From assembly GCF_009498275.1 (NCBI RefSeq), contig NZ_CP045643.1, forward strand, positions 7,378,001 through 7,442,000: a DNA stretch of 64,000 bases, given 5' to 3'. Made by a program: the position numbers and the translations under genes. Below, piece after piece: positions 52,684 through 63,851 of this stretch. The DNA is from Streptomyces fagopyri. Its GTDB lineage: Bacteria > Actinomycetota > Actinomycetes > Streptomycetales > Streptomycetaceae. The notes beneath the pieces are model-generated. The model saw only the letters and a list, made by a program, of their open reading frames with translations. It made no database searches and was not told the origin of the DNA. How positions within the stretch are numbered: position 1 is the stretch's first letter; each line of letters starts with the position of its first letter.

Positions 52684-54716
52684 TCGGGATCGCCTGCCCC
52701 GGCCGGGTCGTCCTCGTCGGGGAGTACGAACACGCCCTGGTGCCGTAGTGCTTCGCCCATCCGGGGCGGCAAGGTGGGGTGAGCAGAGACGGCGGTCTCG
52801 CGCCGCCGTCGGCGGTCCGCATCGATGGCCTGCTGATTGTGCTTGACCAGCTCCAACGGCCGCATGACTGCCGGGCGTTGCGGGCTCACGGGCGTCGAGT
52901 TCGCGGGGCGGTCCGTGGCGGCGGCCCGGGCGCGAGCCAGCTCACGTGCCCGTTCAGCCTTCTGTGTCTTGGTCATCTGGCTCGGCCATGCCTTCACCGG
53001 GGTATGGCCGGCGACCAAGTCCAGGAGCACGGGCAGCAGTTCGCTGTCGTCGCGCGGTTTCAGGCCGGAGCGGGCCGCCTCGCGCAGGACCTCGCGGACG
53101 CGTGCGTCGGAGAAGGCGAGGACGTCGTCCCCGGGCGGCAGACCGCGCCAGCGCAGCGGATGCCATTCACCCGTGTCAGGGTGCTCGAAGAAGACTTCCC
53201 GGCAGTCCCGCGGATCACGGCGGACAATCCATTCGCCGCGGTGGACACCGCTGCGGCGCGAGCGGCGTCCCCGATAAGGGTCAAGGACGGGATCGTCATA
53301 CCAAAGTCCGCCGGCCTTCACTCCGCGATTCCCGTGGATCATCACGGAGTGGGTGGGCAGCAGTTGGTAGTAGAGGCTGGGCTCGGGGACCTGGAGGTCG
53401 ATTCCCTCGCGGGCGCCCGCCATAGCGAACAGCGTGTTCGGGCTGTGCCGACCTCCCGGGTCCCAGGCTGGTGCGTGTTCCGCCAACTGGCGGTTCTGCC
53501 AGATCCTGACGGTCCACGTAGCCAGAAGGTGTTCCATTTCCTCCAGGGTCCAGACCGCGTCACCTTCGGGATCGGCGCCGCGGTCGGCGACATCGATGCC
53601 GCTGTAGCCGAGCAGCAGCTCCAGCAGCAAAGACCGGATTCCTCCGAAGGCACGTTCGCAAGCAGCCTTGTCGGTCGGGCGCATGACGCGGGCAGGCAGC
53701 ACAACCACCCCCAACGTGCGGGCGACCTGTACCAAATGATGATTCTTGTAGACGCTGCCGTGATCGGTGGTCACGGTCTCCGGGGCGAAGAACGGCCGTC
53801 CCGCCACCGGGTGCCCGGCGAACTCCGCCACCAGCGCCACCGGGACCCCCGGGTAGGGCCACCGCATCTCCTCGCCCCAGCCGGGCCTCATCGGCAGCGG
53901 AAGCATCACGTCCCGCAGCAGCATCGCCACTTCCACCGAGGAGTCCGATCCGGGCGTCAGCCGGAAGGCGACCAGGGAGTGCGTGAACGCGTCGAGGGCC
54001 AGGGTCAGGTCAACAGAGATCGGCTCCCCGAAGACGTCGTCGAGGACCTTGACCGGCAGCGGCGTGGTGTCCAGCACCACCACCTGTCCCGGCCGTGTGA
54101 TCACCACTCGCGAAGTGCCGGCGTCCACCGCCGCGGCAGAGCGGATGTAACGCTGCCGGGCGCCCTGCGAGCCGAACCACTCCTTCCAGACCCTCCACAA
54201 CGTCACGTAGTGCGGGATGTTCTTCTCCGCCTCCGGGCCGAACTTCTCCCGGACATACTGGTGGATCATGCGTTCCTTCGTCCGCATGCTCACCTTCGAG
54301 CGGTGCAGCGTCTCCGCGTGAACGGCGTGGATCGCCTTCTCGATCTCCGGCTTGACCGATGGGTGCCCGCGCAGCGGCGGCGTCCACCGCCCGTCCGCCA
54401 GCCCCATCACGCCGTGCTCATCGAGCTGGGCGGCCATCCGCTCCAGGGTGCGGTGGCTGATCTGTCCCAGCCCGAGCAGCTTGGCGTCCTGCGTGTGAAG
54501 GCCCTGCAACTCGGCCACCTTCGCCAGCCGGCGCTGGGTCAACGTCGTCCGCTCAGGGTCGTACTCAGGGCGCGGTTCACCCGGCTCGGCCCAGAATGGG
54601 CTGCCGCTGCGGAAGCCTGTCTCGACTTCCAGCACGTGCGCCATCCGGGCTCGTGCCCGGTCCCGGTGGACCGGCTCCAGGTCCTCGATCTGCGGCAGTT
54701 GACGACCGTCACCCAT
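52680..54716 (-). CDS. tniA: TniA/TnsB-like DDE transposase (Mu C-terminal type)
   Basis: From ATG 54716 the product is 678 aa. It has N-terminal HTH regions (LGLGQISHRTLERMAAQLDE, RTKERMIHQYVREKFGPEAE) and an RNase-H-like integrase core with DDE residues Asp216 (VVVLDTTPLPV), Asp318 (TVTTDHGSVYKNHH) and Glu354 (TDKAACERAFGGIRS). A Mu-transposase C-terminal beta-barrel and a basic tail follow. It cuts 3' ends and joins them to target DNA. The start overlaps the tnsA-like gene by 8 bp. Confidence 0.92.
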   Translation of the reverse strand: MGDGRQLPQIEDLEPVHRDRARARMAHVLEVETGFRSGSPFWAEPGEPRPEYDPERTTLTQRRLAKVAELQGLHTQDAKLLGLGQISHRTLERMAAQLDEHGVMGLADGRWTPPLRGHPSVKPEIEKAIHAVHAETLHRSKVSMRTKERMIHQYVREKFGPEAEKNIPHYVTLWRVWKEWFGSQGARQRYIRSAAAVDAGTSRVVITRPGQVVVLDTTPLPVKVLDDVFGEPISVDLTLALDAFTHSLVAFRLTPGSDSSVEVAMLLRDVMLPLPMRPGWGEEMRWPYPGVPVALVAEFAGHPVAGRPFFAPETVTTDHGSVYKNHHLVQVARTLGVVVLPARVMRPTDKAACERAFGGIRSLLLELLLGYSGIDVADRGADPEGDAVWTLEEMEHLLATWTVRIWQNRQLAEHAPAWDPGGRHSPNTLFAMAGAREGIDLQVPEPSLYYQLLPTHSVMIHGNRGVKAGGLWYDDPVLDPYRGRRSRRSGVHRGEWIVRRDPRDCREVFFEHPDTGEWHPLRWRGLPPGDDVLAFSDARVREVLREAARSGLKPRDDSELLPVLLDLVAGHTPVKAWPSQMTKTQKAERARELARARAAATDRPANSTPVSPQRPAVMRPLELVKHNQQAIDADRRRRRETAVSAHPTLPPRMGEALRHQGVFVLPDEDDPAGAGDPE

Positions 54717-55557
54717 CTCCCGCTCCTGCCCGGTAGATCCACGTCGCGTCCTTGAAGGGCTGGGCCAGGTCCATGGCCAGGCGGCGGTGCCAGAGCAGAT
54801 GGATGGCGTGCGCGCGGGCGACCGCCGGCAGCGACGTGCCCTCCACCAGGTCGACGAAGCGCCGCGGCCGTTCCTGGACACCGGCCAGTAGTTGCTGCTC
54901 AAGACCGAGCCGGTCGCTCATGCTCCGGCGACGGGACGACAGCGTGTCGATGCCCGTCATGACATGCCGCCGCCACCCGGTCACCACCGCATAGCGCCAG
55001 CCCACCGCGACCGCGGCCTGGGCTGCGGACGCGAAGCGAAGCTCGTCCTCCGGCTTGATCCTCCCCGCAGGCCGGACGTCCAACAGCCAGCCGCCGCCCG
55101 CCCCCAGCACCAGGAAGTCCGGCGTGTGCTCGCCTGGCCCCTTCTCGGCGGTGAACCGCAGCCGGAACGGCTGGGACAGCACCTCGCTCACGCCTCCGGC
55201 AAAGTCCAACGCCAGCAGCAGCCGCCGCTCGGCGAGACTCTCGAACCCGTGCTGGCGCCCCGTGGACACCAGGCACTCAAGCCCGGGACGGTGTTCCTGA
55301 CCAGTGCGCCAGGAGAAACGCCGCAGCGGAACGGACGTCAGCATCGGCGCCCCGGCCAGGTCCTTCACCGGGCAGACAACGTCAGCCTTGCCGGTCTTCC
55401 ATGTGGTGGTCCACCGGCGAGACCATCCCGGACCGCTGTCCAACTGGCGTACCGCCCGTTCCGGCAGGGCGTAGGGAGCACACAGACCGTCAAGCGTGCA
55501 CGCATGAGACCAGACCACGGAGGACTCGACGCCTCCCGTACGGAATACGGCGTCCAT
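54709..55557 (-). CDS. TnsA-like heteromeric transposase endonuclease subunit
   Basis: The 282-aa protein has the TnsA nuclease arrangement: Glu106 (GFESLAERRLLLALDF), Asp147 (EHTPDFLVL) and Asp160-Val-Arg162 (GGWLLDVRPAGRIKPEDE). The usual catalytic Lys of the PD-(D/E)xK motif is Arg. TnsA cuts 5' strands so that the element moves by cut-and-paste. The C-terminal region (HAIHLLWHRRLAMDLAQPF) fits a TnsC/TnsB-contacting winged helix. First gene of the transposition operon, reading inward from the right end. Confidence 0.82.
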   Translation of the reverse strand: MDAVFRTGGVESSVVWSHACTLDGLCAPYALPERAVRQLDSGPGWSRRWTTTWKTGKADVVCPVKDLAGAPMLTSVPLRRFSWRTGQEHRPGLECLVSTGRQHGFESLAERRLLLALDFAGGVSEVLSQPFRLRFTAEKGPGEHTPDFLVLGAGGGWLLDVRPAGRIKPEDELRFASAAQAAVAVGWRYAVVTGWRRHVMTGIDTLSSRRRSMSDRLGLEQQLLAGVQERPRRFVDLVEGTSLPAVARAHAIHLLWHRRLAMDLAQPFKDATWIYRAGAGDG

Positions 55558-55635
55558 GCCACCAGAACACCGCCACCGCCAGTGCCTCGTGAACGGTTCT
55601 CACAAAACCCCACCAATCACCCATCAAGGGCGCTA

Positions 55636-55687
55636 CCCTGCCCGCCGACCACCCCGCATAACCCGCCGACTGAAGCGCAACGTCTCA
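55636..55687 (-). repeat. Right end: terminal inverted repeat and transposase-binding repeats
   Basis: AGCGCAACGTCTCA (55674-55687) is the exact inverse of the left TIR. Inward are AACCCGCCGAC (55660-55670) and GCCCGCCGACC (about 55640-55650), the same GGCGGG(T/C) boxes seen at the left end. The outer part is thus conserved for about 28 bp with few mismatches. Confidence 0.85.
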
Positions 55688-55692
55688 CCCAC
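55688..55692. repeat. Target-site duplication, right copy (CCCAC)
   Basis: This is the exact copy of 44854-44858, on the other side of the element, and marks the insertion point 76 bp upstream of argC. Confidence 0.9.
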
Positions 55693-55712
55693 GGCCCGGT
55701 TCCCCCATGACT

Positions 55713-55744
55713 GCATTGCATAAACGTGCATCGATACGTATAGT
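55713..55744 (+). promoter_or_regulatory. argC promoter with ARG-box-like operator
   Basis: TTGCAT (55716-55721), 17 bp, then TATAGT (55739-55744) is an excellent -35/-10 pair. GCATTGCATAAACGTGCAT (55713-55731) overlaps the -35 and resembles actinobacterial ARG boxes. ArgR encoded at the end of the operon should bind here with arginine and repress. The transposon stopped just short of it, so regulation is probably intact. Confidence 0.75.
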
Positions 55745-55756
55745 CATGCCATCTAG

Positions 55757-57941
<2,185 letters not shown>

Positions 57942-57945
<4 letters not shown>

Positions 57946-58853
57946 GCCACATGACGCGGAAGCACACCGCACTTCCCAAGGCCCAGATCCTCATCGAGGC
58001 GCTGCCCTGGCTGACCCGCCACCGCGGCAAGACCGTCGTCATCAAGTTCGGCGGCAACGCCATGATCGACGAGGAGCTGAAGGCCGCCTTCGCGCAGGAC
58101 GTCGTCTTCCTGCACCACGCAGGCCTCAAGCCCGTCGTCGTGCACGGCGGCGGTCCGCAGATCAGCGCACAGCTCGACCGACACGGCATCGTCAGCGAGT
58201 TCAAGGCCGGCCTCAGGGTGACCACCGAGGACGCCATGGACGTCGTACGGATGGTGCTGGCCGGACAGGTGCAGCGCGAGCTGGTCGGACTGCTCAACCA
58301 GCACGGACCACTCGCCGTCGGCATGACCGGCGAGGACGCGCACACCATCACCGCCACCAAGCACCTGCCCGAGATCGACGGCGAACTGGTCGACATCGGC
58401 CGGGTCGGCGAGATCACCGACATCGACACCGGTGCCATCGAGGCGCTGCTCGTCGACGGCCGGATCCCGGTCGTCTCCTCGATCGCCCGCTCCCAGGACG
58501 ACGGACATGTCTACAACGTCAATGCTGATACGGCGGCTGCGGCACTCGCTGCGGCACTTGGCGCCGAAACCCTCATGGTCCTCACGGACGTCGAGGGTCT
58601 CTACGAGGACTGGCCCCACAGCGACGAGGTGATCAGCCGCCTGACCGCCTCCGAGCTGGAGAAACTGCTGCCCGAGCTGGCCAGCGGCATGGTGCCGAAG
58701 ATGCGGGGCTGTCTGCACGCCGTGCGCAACGGGGTCACCACGGCCCGCGTCATCGACGGCCGCGTGCAGCACTCGATCCTGCTGGAGATCTTCACCGACG
58801 AGGGGATCGGCACGATGGTCGTGCCGGACGCGCAAGAGGGGGACGCCGTATGA
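57942..58853 (+). CDS. argB: Acetylglutamate kinase
   Basis: The 303-aa amino-acid-kinase-fold protein has [51 protein letters not shown] and [20 protein letters not shown]. It phosphorylates N-acetylglutamate, usually the arginine-feedback-controlled step. The N-terminal helix [20 protein letters not shown] is the hexamer/arginine-sensitive type. ATG overlaps the argJ stop (ATGA). Confidence 0.97.
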
Positions 58854-60040
58854 CCGCCAACCAGGAACTGACCGAGCGGTGGCAGGGCTCGCTCATGGAC
58901 AACTACGGCACCCCACGGCTGCCCCTCGTCCGCGGCGCCGGCACCCGGCTGTGGGACGCCGACGGCAAGGAGTACCTCGACTTCGTCGGCGGCATCGCGG
59001 TCAACGCGCTCGGCCACGCGCACCCGGCGATCGTCGAGGCCGTCGGCACGCAGATCGCCTCGCTGGGCCATGTCTCCAACCTGTTCGTCGCCGAGCCGCC
59101 CGTCGCGCTCGCCGAACGCCTGCTCCAGCTCTTCGGCCGCGACGGCAGGGTGTACTTCTGCAACTCGGGAGCCGAGGCCAACGAGGCCGCCTTCAAGATC
59201 GGCCGGCTGACCGGCCGCGGCCACATGGTGGCGACCCGGGGCGGCTTCCACGGCCGGACCATGGGCGCCCTCGCGCTCACCGGTCAGCCCGGCAAGCGGG
59301 AGCCCTTCCTGCCGATGCCCGGTGACGTCACTCACGTCCCGTACGGCGACGCGCAGGCGCTGGCCGCGGCCGTCACCGACGAGACGGCGTTGGTCGTCAT
59401 CGAGCCGATCCAGGGCGAGAACGGTGTGGTCGTGCCACCGGCCGGCTACCTCAAGGCGGCCCGTGCGATCACCGCCGCCACCGGTTCGCTGCTGGTCCTC
59501 GACGAGGTGCAGACCGGAATCGGCCGGACCGGCCACTGGTTCGAGTACCAGGCACACGAGGGCGTCCTGCCGGACGTCGTGACGCTCGCCAAGGGCCTCG
59601 GCGGCGGACTGCCGCTGGGGGCGACCGTCGCGTTCGGCCGGGCCGCGGAGCTGCTGGGGCCCGGCCGGCACGGGACGACCTTCGGTGGCAACCCGGTCGT
59701 CTGCGCCGCCGGACTCGCCGTCCTCGACACCATCGCGTCCGAGGGGCTCCTGGAGAACGTGAAGCGCACGAGCGCGAAGCTGCGGGACGGGATCGAGTCG
59801 CTCGGGCACCCTCTGGTCGACCACGTCCGGGGTGCCGGCCTGCTCCTGGGTATCGTGCTCACCGAGCCGCTCGCGCCCCAGGTGCAGCAGGCGGCTCAGG
59901 ACGCCGGTCTCCTGGTGAACGCGCCCACCCCCGCTGTCGTACGGCTGATGCCCCCGCTGAACCTGAGCGACGACGAGGTGGACGTCCTGCTCGGAGCCCT
60001 TCCCGGCGTCCTCGACGCAGTCAACGGGGACGGATCCTGA
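58850..60040 (+). CDS. argD: Acetylornithine aminotransferase
   Basis: The 396-aa class III PLP aminotransferase has [55 protein letters not shown] and the PLP lysine in [20 protein letters not shown]. It converts N-acetylglutamate semialdehyde to N-acetylornithine. The ATG overlaps the argB stop by 4 bp. Cytoplasmic, complete length. Confidence 0.96.
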   Translation: MTANQELTERWQGSLMDNYGTPRLPLVRGAGTRLWDADGKEYLDFVGGIAVNALGHAHPAIVEAVGTQIASLGHVSNLFVAEPPVALAERLLQLFGRDGRVYFCNSGAEANEAAFKIGRLTGRGHMVATRGGFHGRTMGALALTGQPGKREPFLPMPGDVTHVPYGDAQALAAAVTDETALVVIEPIQGENGVVVPPAGYLKAARAITAATGSLLVLDEVQTGIGRTGHWFEYQAHEGVLPDVVTLAKGLGGGLPLGATVAFGRAAELLGPGRHGTTFGGNPVVCAAGLAVLDTIASEGLLENVKRTSAKLRDGIESLGHPLVDHVRGAGLLLGIVLTEPLAPQVQQAAQDAGLLVNAPTPAVVRLMPPLNLSDDEVDVLLGALPGVLDAVNGDGS

Positions 60041-60057
60041 GAAATGGGACGACGACG

Positions 60058-60594
60058 ATGAGCCAGGCGCAGGACCACGAGCACGCGGGGCCTGCCGTGC
60101 CGCAGACCCGTACCGCACGCCACCGCCGGATCGTGGACATCCTCAACCGGCAACCGGTGCGCTCACAGAGCCAGTTGGCGAAACTCCTCGCCGACGACGG
60201 GCTGAACGTCACCCAGGCGACGCTCTCCCGGGACCTGGACGAGCTGAACGCGGTGAAGATCCGCAACAACGACGGCGACCTCATCTACGCGGTACCGAGC
60301 GAGGGCGGTTTCCGCACCCCGCGGGTGCCCCTGGGGGAGTCGGCGAAGGAGGAACGGATGCGCCGGCTCTCCTCGGAACTGCTGATCTCCGCGGAGGCCT
60401 CCGCGAACCTCGTGGTCCTGCGTACTCCTCCGGGAGCCGCGCAGTTCCTCGCCTCGGCGATCGACCAGGCCGAACTGCAAGACATCCTGGGGACGATCGC
60501 CGGTGACGACACACTGTTGCTGATCAGCCGGGACGCGACGGGCGGGCAGGCGCTGGCCGACCATCTGCTGCGGTTGGCCCAGAACCATCACTGA
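60058..60594 (+). CDS. argR: Arginine repressor
   Basis: The 178-aa ArgR has the N-terminal winged HTH ([40 protein letters not shown]) and a C-terminal hexamerisation/arginine-binding domain ([37 protein letters not shown]). It lies 17 bp after argD, so it is co-transcribed and closes the autoregulatory loop with the ARG box before argC. Confidence 0.96.
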   Translation: MSQAQDHEHAGPAVPQTRTARHRRIVDILNRQPVRSQSQLAKLLADDGLNVTQATLSRDLDELNAVKIRNNDGDLIYAVPSEGGFRTPRVPLGESAKEERMRRLSSELLISAEASANLVVLRTPPGAAQFLASAIDQAELQDILGTIAGDDTLLLISRDATGGQALADHLLRLAQNHH

Positions 60595-60601
60595 CGCGCA
60601 C

Positions 60602-60645
60602 GGAAGTGGAGGGGTGCCCCCGGACCGGGGACACCCCTCCATTTC
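60602..60645 (+). terminator. Terminator of the arginine operon
   Basis: GGAAGTGGAGGGGTG pairs with CACCCCTCCATTTCC (one mismatch/bulge), with an inner CCCCGG/CCGGGG arm. It begins 8 nt after the argR stop and is the strongest hairpin in the area. Confidence 0.85.
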
Positions 60646-60743
60646 CGTGGGCCCGTGGGCCCGTAGGCCCAGGTCCGCGTCCGGCCGTGGGCCGTACGGG
60701 GCTGGTCGCGCGGTTCTCCGCGCCACTGACGGGACCGCTCCGG

Positions 60744-61532
60744 TCACCCCAGGCGCTGGGCGAGCCCCCCGGTGCAGCGCACCTCGTCGCCCGCCGTGAT
60801 GAGGAGCGCCTCGATGTCCGGCAGGGACTCCAGCCAGCTCAGGGCCTCACGCGAACCCATCGCGAAGGCGGCCGTCGCCCAGGCGTCCACCCAGGTCAGG
60901 CGGGGACCCACCACCGTCACGGCGACGAGGTCGGTGACCGCGGAGCGGCCGGTGCTCGGGTCGACGATGTGGGCGCCGCGCTCGGCGGTGCCGGACGTGG
61001 CCACCGCCAGCTCGTCCACACCGGCGGCGGAGACGACGGCCGCGAGCCCACCGGGACGCAGCGGATCCGAGACGCCGACCCGCCAGGGGCGGTGGGTGCC
61101 GGGAACCCCGAAGAGCTGGACGTCGCCGCCCCCGTTCACACTCACCCCGCTCGCGCCGGCCACCGCCAGGCGCCGGCCCGCACGCTCGGTCGCCCAGCCC
61201 TTCACGAGGCCGGTCGGGTCGAGCCGTCCCGCGTACCTGGTGCTGAACCAGCCCGCGCTCAGCCGCTCCGCCTCGGCGCACAGGTCGAGCACCTCGCCGA
61301 CCTCCGGATCGCACTCCTCGACGGTCAGCTCACCGCGTGCCAGGCGCGAGAGCTGGCTGTCCTCACGGTAGGTGCTGAACACCTCGTCCACCTTGTGGAG
61401 TTCGGCGACCGCCTCCTCCAACGCGGTCCGGACGACGTCGGGTTCGCCGCCACGCACGTCGAAGGAGAAGACGGTGCCCATGACTTCTTCGGCGTGCCGC
61501 AGCGTGTGCGGCTCCTGGGAGGGGTCAGCCAC
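60744..61532 (-). CDS. apbE: FAD:protein FMN transferase (ApbE)
   Basis: The 262-aa ApbE has HAEEVMGTVFSFDVRGGE, LDPTGLVKGWATERAGRRLA, VSVNGGGDVQLFG, HIVDPSTGRSAVTDLVAVTV and DAWATAAFAMG. The enzyme uses FAD to attach FMN covalently to a Thr/Ser in substrate proteins. No signal peptide is seen. The GTG at 61532 overlaps the stop of the FMN-binding-domain gene (61525). Its substrates are very likely the neighbouring FMN-binding proteins. Confidence 0.92.
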   Translation of the reverse strand: MADPSQEPHTLRHAEEVMGTVFSFDVRGGEPDVVRTALEEAVAELHKVDEVFSTYREDSQLSRLARGELTVEECDPEVGEVLDLCAEAERLSAGWFSTRYAGRLDPTGLVKGWATERAGRRLAVAGASGVSVNGGGDVQLFGVPGTHRPWRVGVSDPLRPGGLAAVVSAAGVDELAVATSGTAERGAHIVDPSTGRSAVTDLVAVTVVGPRLTWVDAWATAAFAMGSREALSWLESLPDIEALLITAGDEVRCTGGLAQRLG

Positions 61533-62370
61533 CGGCCTTGTCCAGGGCCGACTGCAGGGACTGCTTGTATCCCGTGCTGGTGTAGGTGGCGCCGGACACG
61601 GCGTCGATGTCGGCGCTCCCGGCCGCGACGGCCTCCTGGTTGAGCTTGGGAACGGCCATCGCGGTCTTCTGGTCGCTCAGTCCGCCCTTGGGCGCCTGGA
61701 CGGCCTCGGCCTTGGTGATCTTGCCGCCGCTGACCGTGACACGGACCTGGACGGCGCCGTACTGGGTCTGGGCGACATCCCCGGTGACGGTGCGGGCCCG
61801 GGTCGCGGGGGCCTGGGGCGCCGCGGAGGAACCGGACGAGCCCGAGGAACCCGAGGAACCGGACGAGCCCTTGGACCCCGCGGACCCCGCCGTCCCGCCG
61901 CCCGCGGCCTTCGCCTTGTCGAGTGCCGACTGCAGCGACTTCTTGTACCCGGCGCTGGTGTAGGTGGCGCCGGACACGGCGTCGATGTCGGCGCTGCCCG
62001 CGGCCACGGCCTCCTGGTTGAGCCGGGGCACCGAGCTGTTGCTCACCTGGGTACTGCGGCCACCGCTCGGGATCTGGACGACCTCGGACTTGGTGACCTT
62101 GCCGCCGCTGACGGTGATACGGACCTGGACCGGACCGTACTGGGTCTGGGCGACGTCGCCGGTGACCGTCCGGGCCCCCGAGGACGACTGCTGCGCGCTG
62201 CCGCCCTGGGGCGACTCCCGCGCCGCCGCCGACTGCTGCGACGCCGCCGCGCCCTGCGCCGACGCGGACGCCGGATCGGAGGCAGGCTTCAACGACAGCA
62301 GCAGCACGATCCCGGACACGGTGGCGGCCCCGGCCAGCACGGCACGTCGAATGGGGTGGCTCTTCTTCAT
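61525..62370 (-). CDS. Exported protein with two FMN-binding domains
   Basis: The 281-aa product has a signal/anchor (AVLAGAATVSGIVLLLSL), then two FMN-binding domains of about 87 residues (about 67-153 and 193-279) separated by a Gly/Ser linker (SKGSSGSSGSSGSSGSS). Each ends in DIDAVSGATYTS, the ApbE target motif, with covalent FMN expected on the Thr of SGAT. The two domains are about 80% identical, a recent internal duplication. It probably passes electrons from the adjacent ferric-reductase-like protein outside the membrane. Confidence 0.9.
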   Translation of the reverse strand: MKKSHPIRRAVLAGAATVSGIVLLLSLKPASDPASASAQGAAASQQSAAARESPQGGSAQQSSSGARTVTGDVAQTQYGPVQVRITVSGGKVTKSEVVQIPSGGRSTQVSNSSVPRLNQEAVAAGSADIDAVSGATYTSAGYKKSLQSALDKAKAAGGGTAGSAGSKGSSGSSGSSGSSGSSAAPQAPATRARTVTGDVAQTQYGAVQVRVTVSGGKITKAEAVQAPKGGLSDQKTAMAVPKLNQEAVAAGSADIDAVSGATYTSTGYKQSLQSALDKAGG

Positions 62371-62389
62371 CGCTCCTGACTCCCGTCGC

Positions 62390-63769
62390 TCACATCTCGA
62401 ACGACTCGTGATGGATGCGGCGTGCGGGAACCCCCGCGCCGCGCAGTGCCTCGTAGACCTGCTGCGCGAAGCCGGGCGGCCCGCACATGAAGACGTCGTG
62501 GCGGTCGATGTCCGGCAGCTTCCGGCTCAGGGTCTCCGCCGAGATGTCCGGACGCTCCCCCTCGGGGCTGTTCACCGCGTACATCAGCCGGGCCCCGCGC
62601 TCCTCGGCGATCGACGCCAGCTCGTCCCACAGGGCCAGGTCCTGTGTGGTGTTGGCCCGGTAGAGCAGGGTCAGATCGCCCGCCGAGCCGGGCAGTGTCT
62701 CGAACAGCGCGCGCATCGGAGTGATGCCGACGCCACCGGCCACCAGCAGGACCTTGCCGCGGCTGCGCTTGGCCGCCGTCAGCGCCCCGTAGGGTCCCTC
62801 GGCCCAGACCCGGGTGCCGGGCCGCAGATCGCGCAGGGCGGAGCTGTGGTCGCCGATCGCCTTCACCGTGATGCGCAGCATGGTGGGGCGCGGCGCCGCC
62901 GACAGCGAGTACGGGTGCGAGCTGAGCCGCATGCCCGGTGCCAGGAAGCGCCAGCGGAAGAACTGCCCGGCCTCCGCACCCATGCGGTGCAGTTTCCGGC
63001 CGCTGATCAGCACCGAGACGATGCCGGGCGTCTCCTCGACGACCGCCTCGACCCGCATCCGGTGTTTCAGGTTCAGCCGGATCGGGGCGAGGATCCGGTA
63101 CCAGAGCACCAGCGCCGTCACCGACCCGTAGAGCCCGTACCAGACGGTCTTCGCGGTCGGGTCGACGGCGAACTCGTTGCCCGTGGAGAGCTGGTGCCAG
63201 AACGTCAGGAAGACGGCGGCGTAGGTGAGCAGGTGAATGTGGTACCAGGTGTCGTATCCCATCCTGCGGCGCACCGGGCCCATGGAGAGCAGGGCGATGA
63301 CGAACAGCAGTCCGGTGCCGATCGCCGCCTTGCCCATGTCGGGCAGCTGCTCGATCGAGTCGATGGTCTGCTGGACGATGTCGCCGAAACTCTTGCCCGC
63401 CTGCAGCGCGTAGCCCCACATGATGAGGACGAGGTGGGCGAGGACCAGACAGATCGTGTACCGGCCGCTCATCGCGTGCCAGCGCGCGACCCGGTCCGAG
63501 CCCACCCGGCGTTCGAGGGCGGGCACCCGGGCCATCTGCAGCACCACCAGTGCCATCAGGTACCCGGCGAGCAGCCCCGTGATGCGGCCCGCGTTGAGGA
63601 TCTTGCTGTTGTCGTCCGCGATGGACGGAGTGTTGCTCCACCACAGCCAGACGACCCCGGCCGCGCCCGCCCCTACGGCGAGCAGCAGGGGGACGGCGGG
63701 CGAGCGTCGTGGGCGGATTCGGCGCAGGGTCTGGCGCCGCGCGGCGCGGCCACCGGCGATCGTGGACAC
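62390..63769 (-). CDS. Ferric-reductase-like flavocytochrome
   Basis: The 459-aa protein has six to seven transmembrane helices with heme-ligand histidines (LVLAHLVLIMW, YHIHLLTYAAVFLTFWHQL). A cytoplasmic FNR-type flavin/NAD(P) module follows: FAD motif HPYSLSAAP, NAD motif VAGGVGITPMRALFE, and end MCGPPGFAQQVYEALRGAGV. It moves electrons from NAD(P)H through FAD and heme to the outside, here presumably onto the FMN-binding proteins. It lies 19 bp upstream of the FMN-binding gene on the same strand. Confidence 0.9.
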   Translation of the reverse strand: MSTIAGGRAARRQTLRRIRPRRSPAVPLLLAVGAGAAGVVWLWWSNTPSIADDNSKILNAGRITGLLAGYLMALVVLQMARVPALERRVGSDRVARWHAMSGRYTICLVLAHLVLIMWGYALQAGKSFGDIVQQTIDSIEQLPDMGKAAIGTGLLFVIALLSMGPVRRRMGYDTWYHIHLLTYAAVFLTFWHQLSTGNEFAVDPTAKTVWYGLYGSVTALVLWYRILAPIRLNLKHRMRVEAVVEETPGIVSVLISGRKLHRMGAEAGQFFRWRFLAPGMRLSSHPYSLSAAPRPTMLRITVKAIGDHSSALRDLRPGTRVWAEGPYGALTAAKRSRGKVLLVAGGVGITPMRALFETLPGSAGDLTLLYRANTTQDLALWDELASIAEERGARLMYAVNSPEGERPDISAETLSRKLPDIDRHDVFMCGPPGFAQQVYEALRGAGVPARRIHHESFEM

Positions 63770-63851
63770 GGTTCCTCCGTGGTCGTCCGTGGGGACGGGG
63801 CGAGGGGAGAGGCCCCCTGGCCCAGAGATACGGGCCCCGACGGCCGTGCGT

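Larger units (their letters stand above)
44859..55687. mobile_element. Complete Tn7-like transposon carrying a ubiquitin-like conjugation operon
   Basis: The 10,829-bp element is bounded by TGAGACGTTGCGCT at 44859-44872 and its exact inverse at 55674-55687, and is flanked by CCCAC duplications. Reading from the right end it encodes TnsA-like, TniA/TnsB-like, TniB/TnsC-like and TniQ proteins with overlapping starts. On the left is cargo: XRE, ImmA, Ubl, E2-like, JAMM-E1 and AlbA_2 proteins. Internal GGCGGGTT sites near both ends are candidate transposase-binding repeats. No resolvase, Cas genes or antibiotic-resistance gene is present. Every gene looks intact, so the element may be mobile. Confidence 0.95.

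Noticed and set aside
44859..55687. CRISPR-associated transposon (CAST)
   Set aside because: Tn7-like genes are present, but no Cas gene, CRISPR repeat or tracr-like sequence was seen inside the element.
44859..55687. Integrative conjugative element or tRNA-site island
   Set aside because: There is no integrase, transfer gene or tRNA. The 5-bp duplication and DDE transposase explain the insertion.
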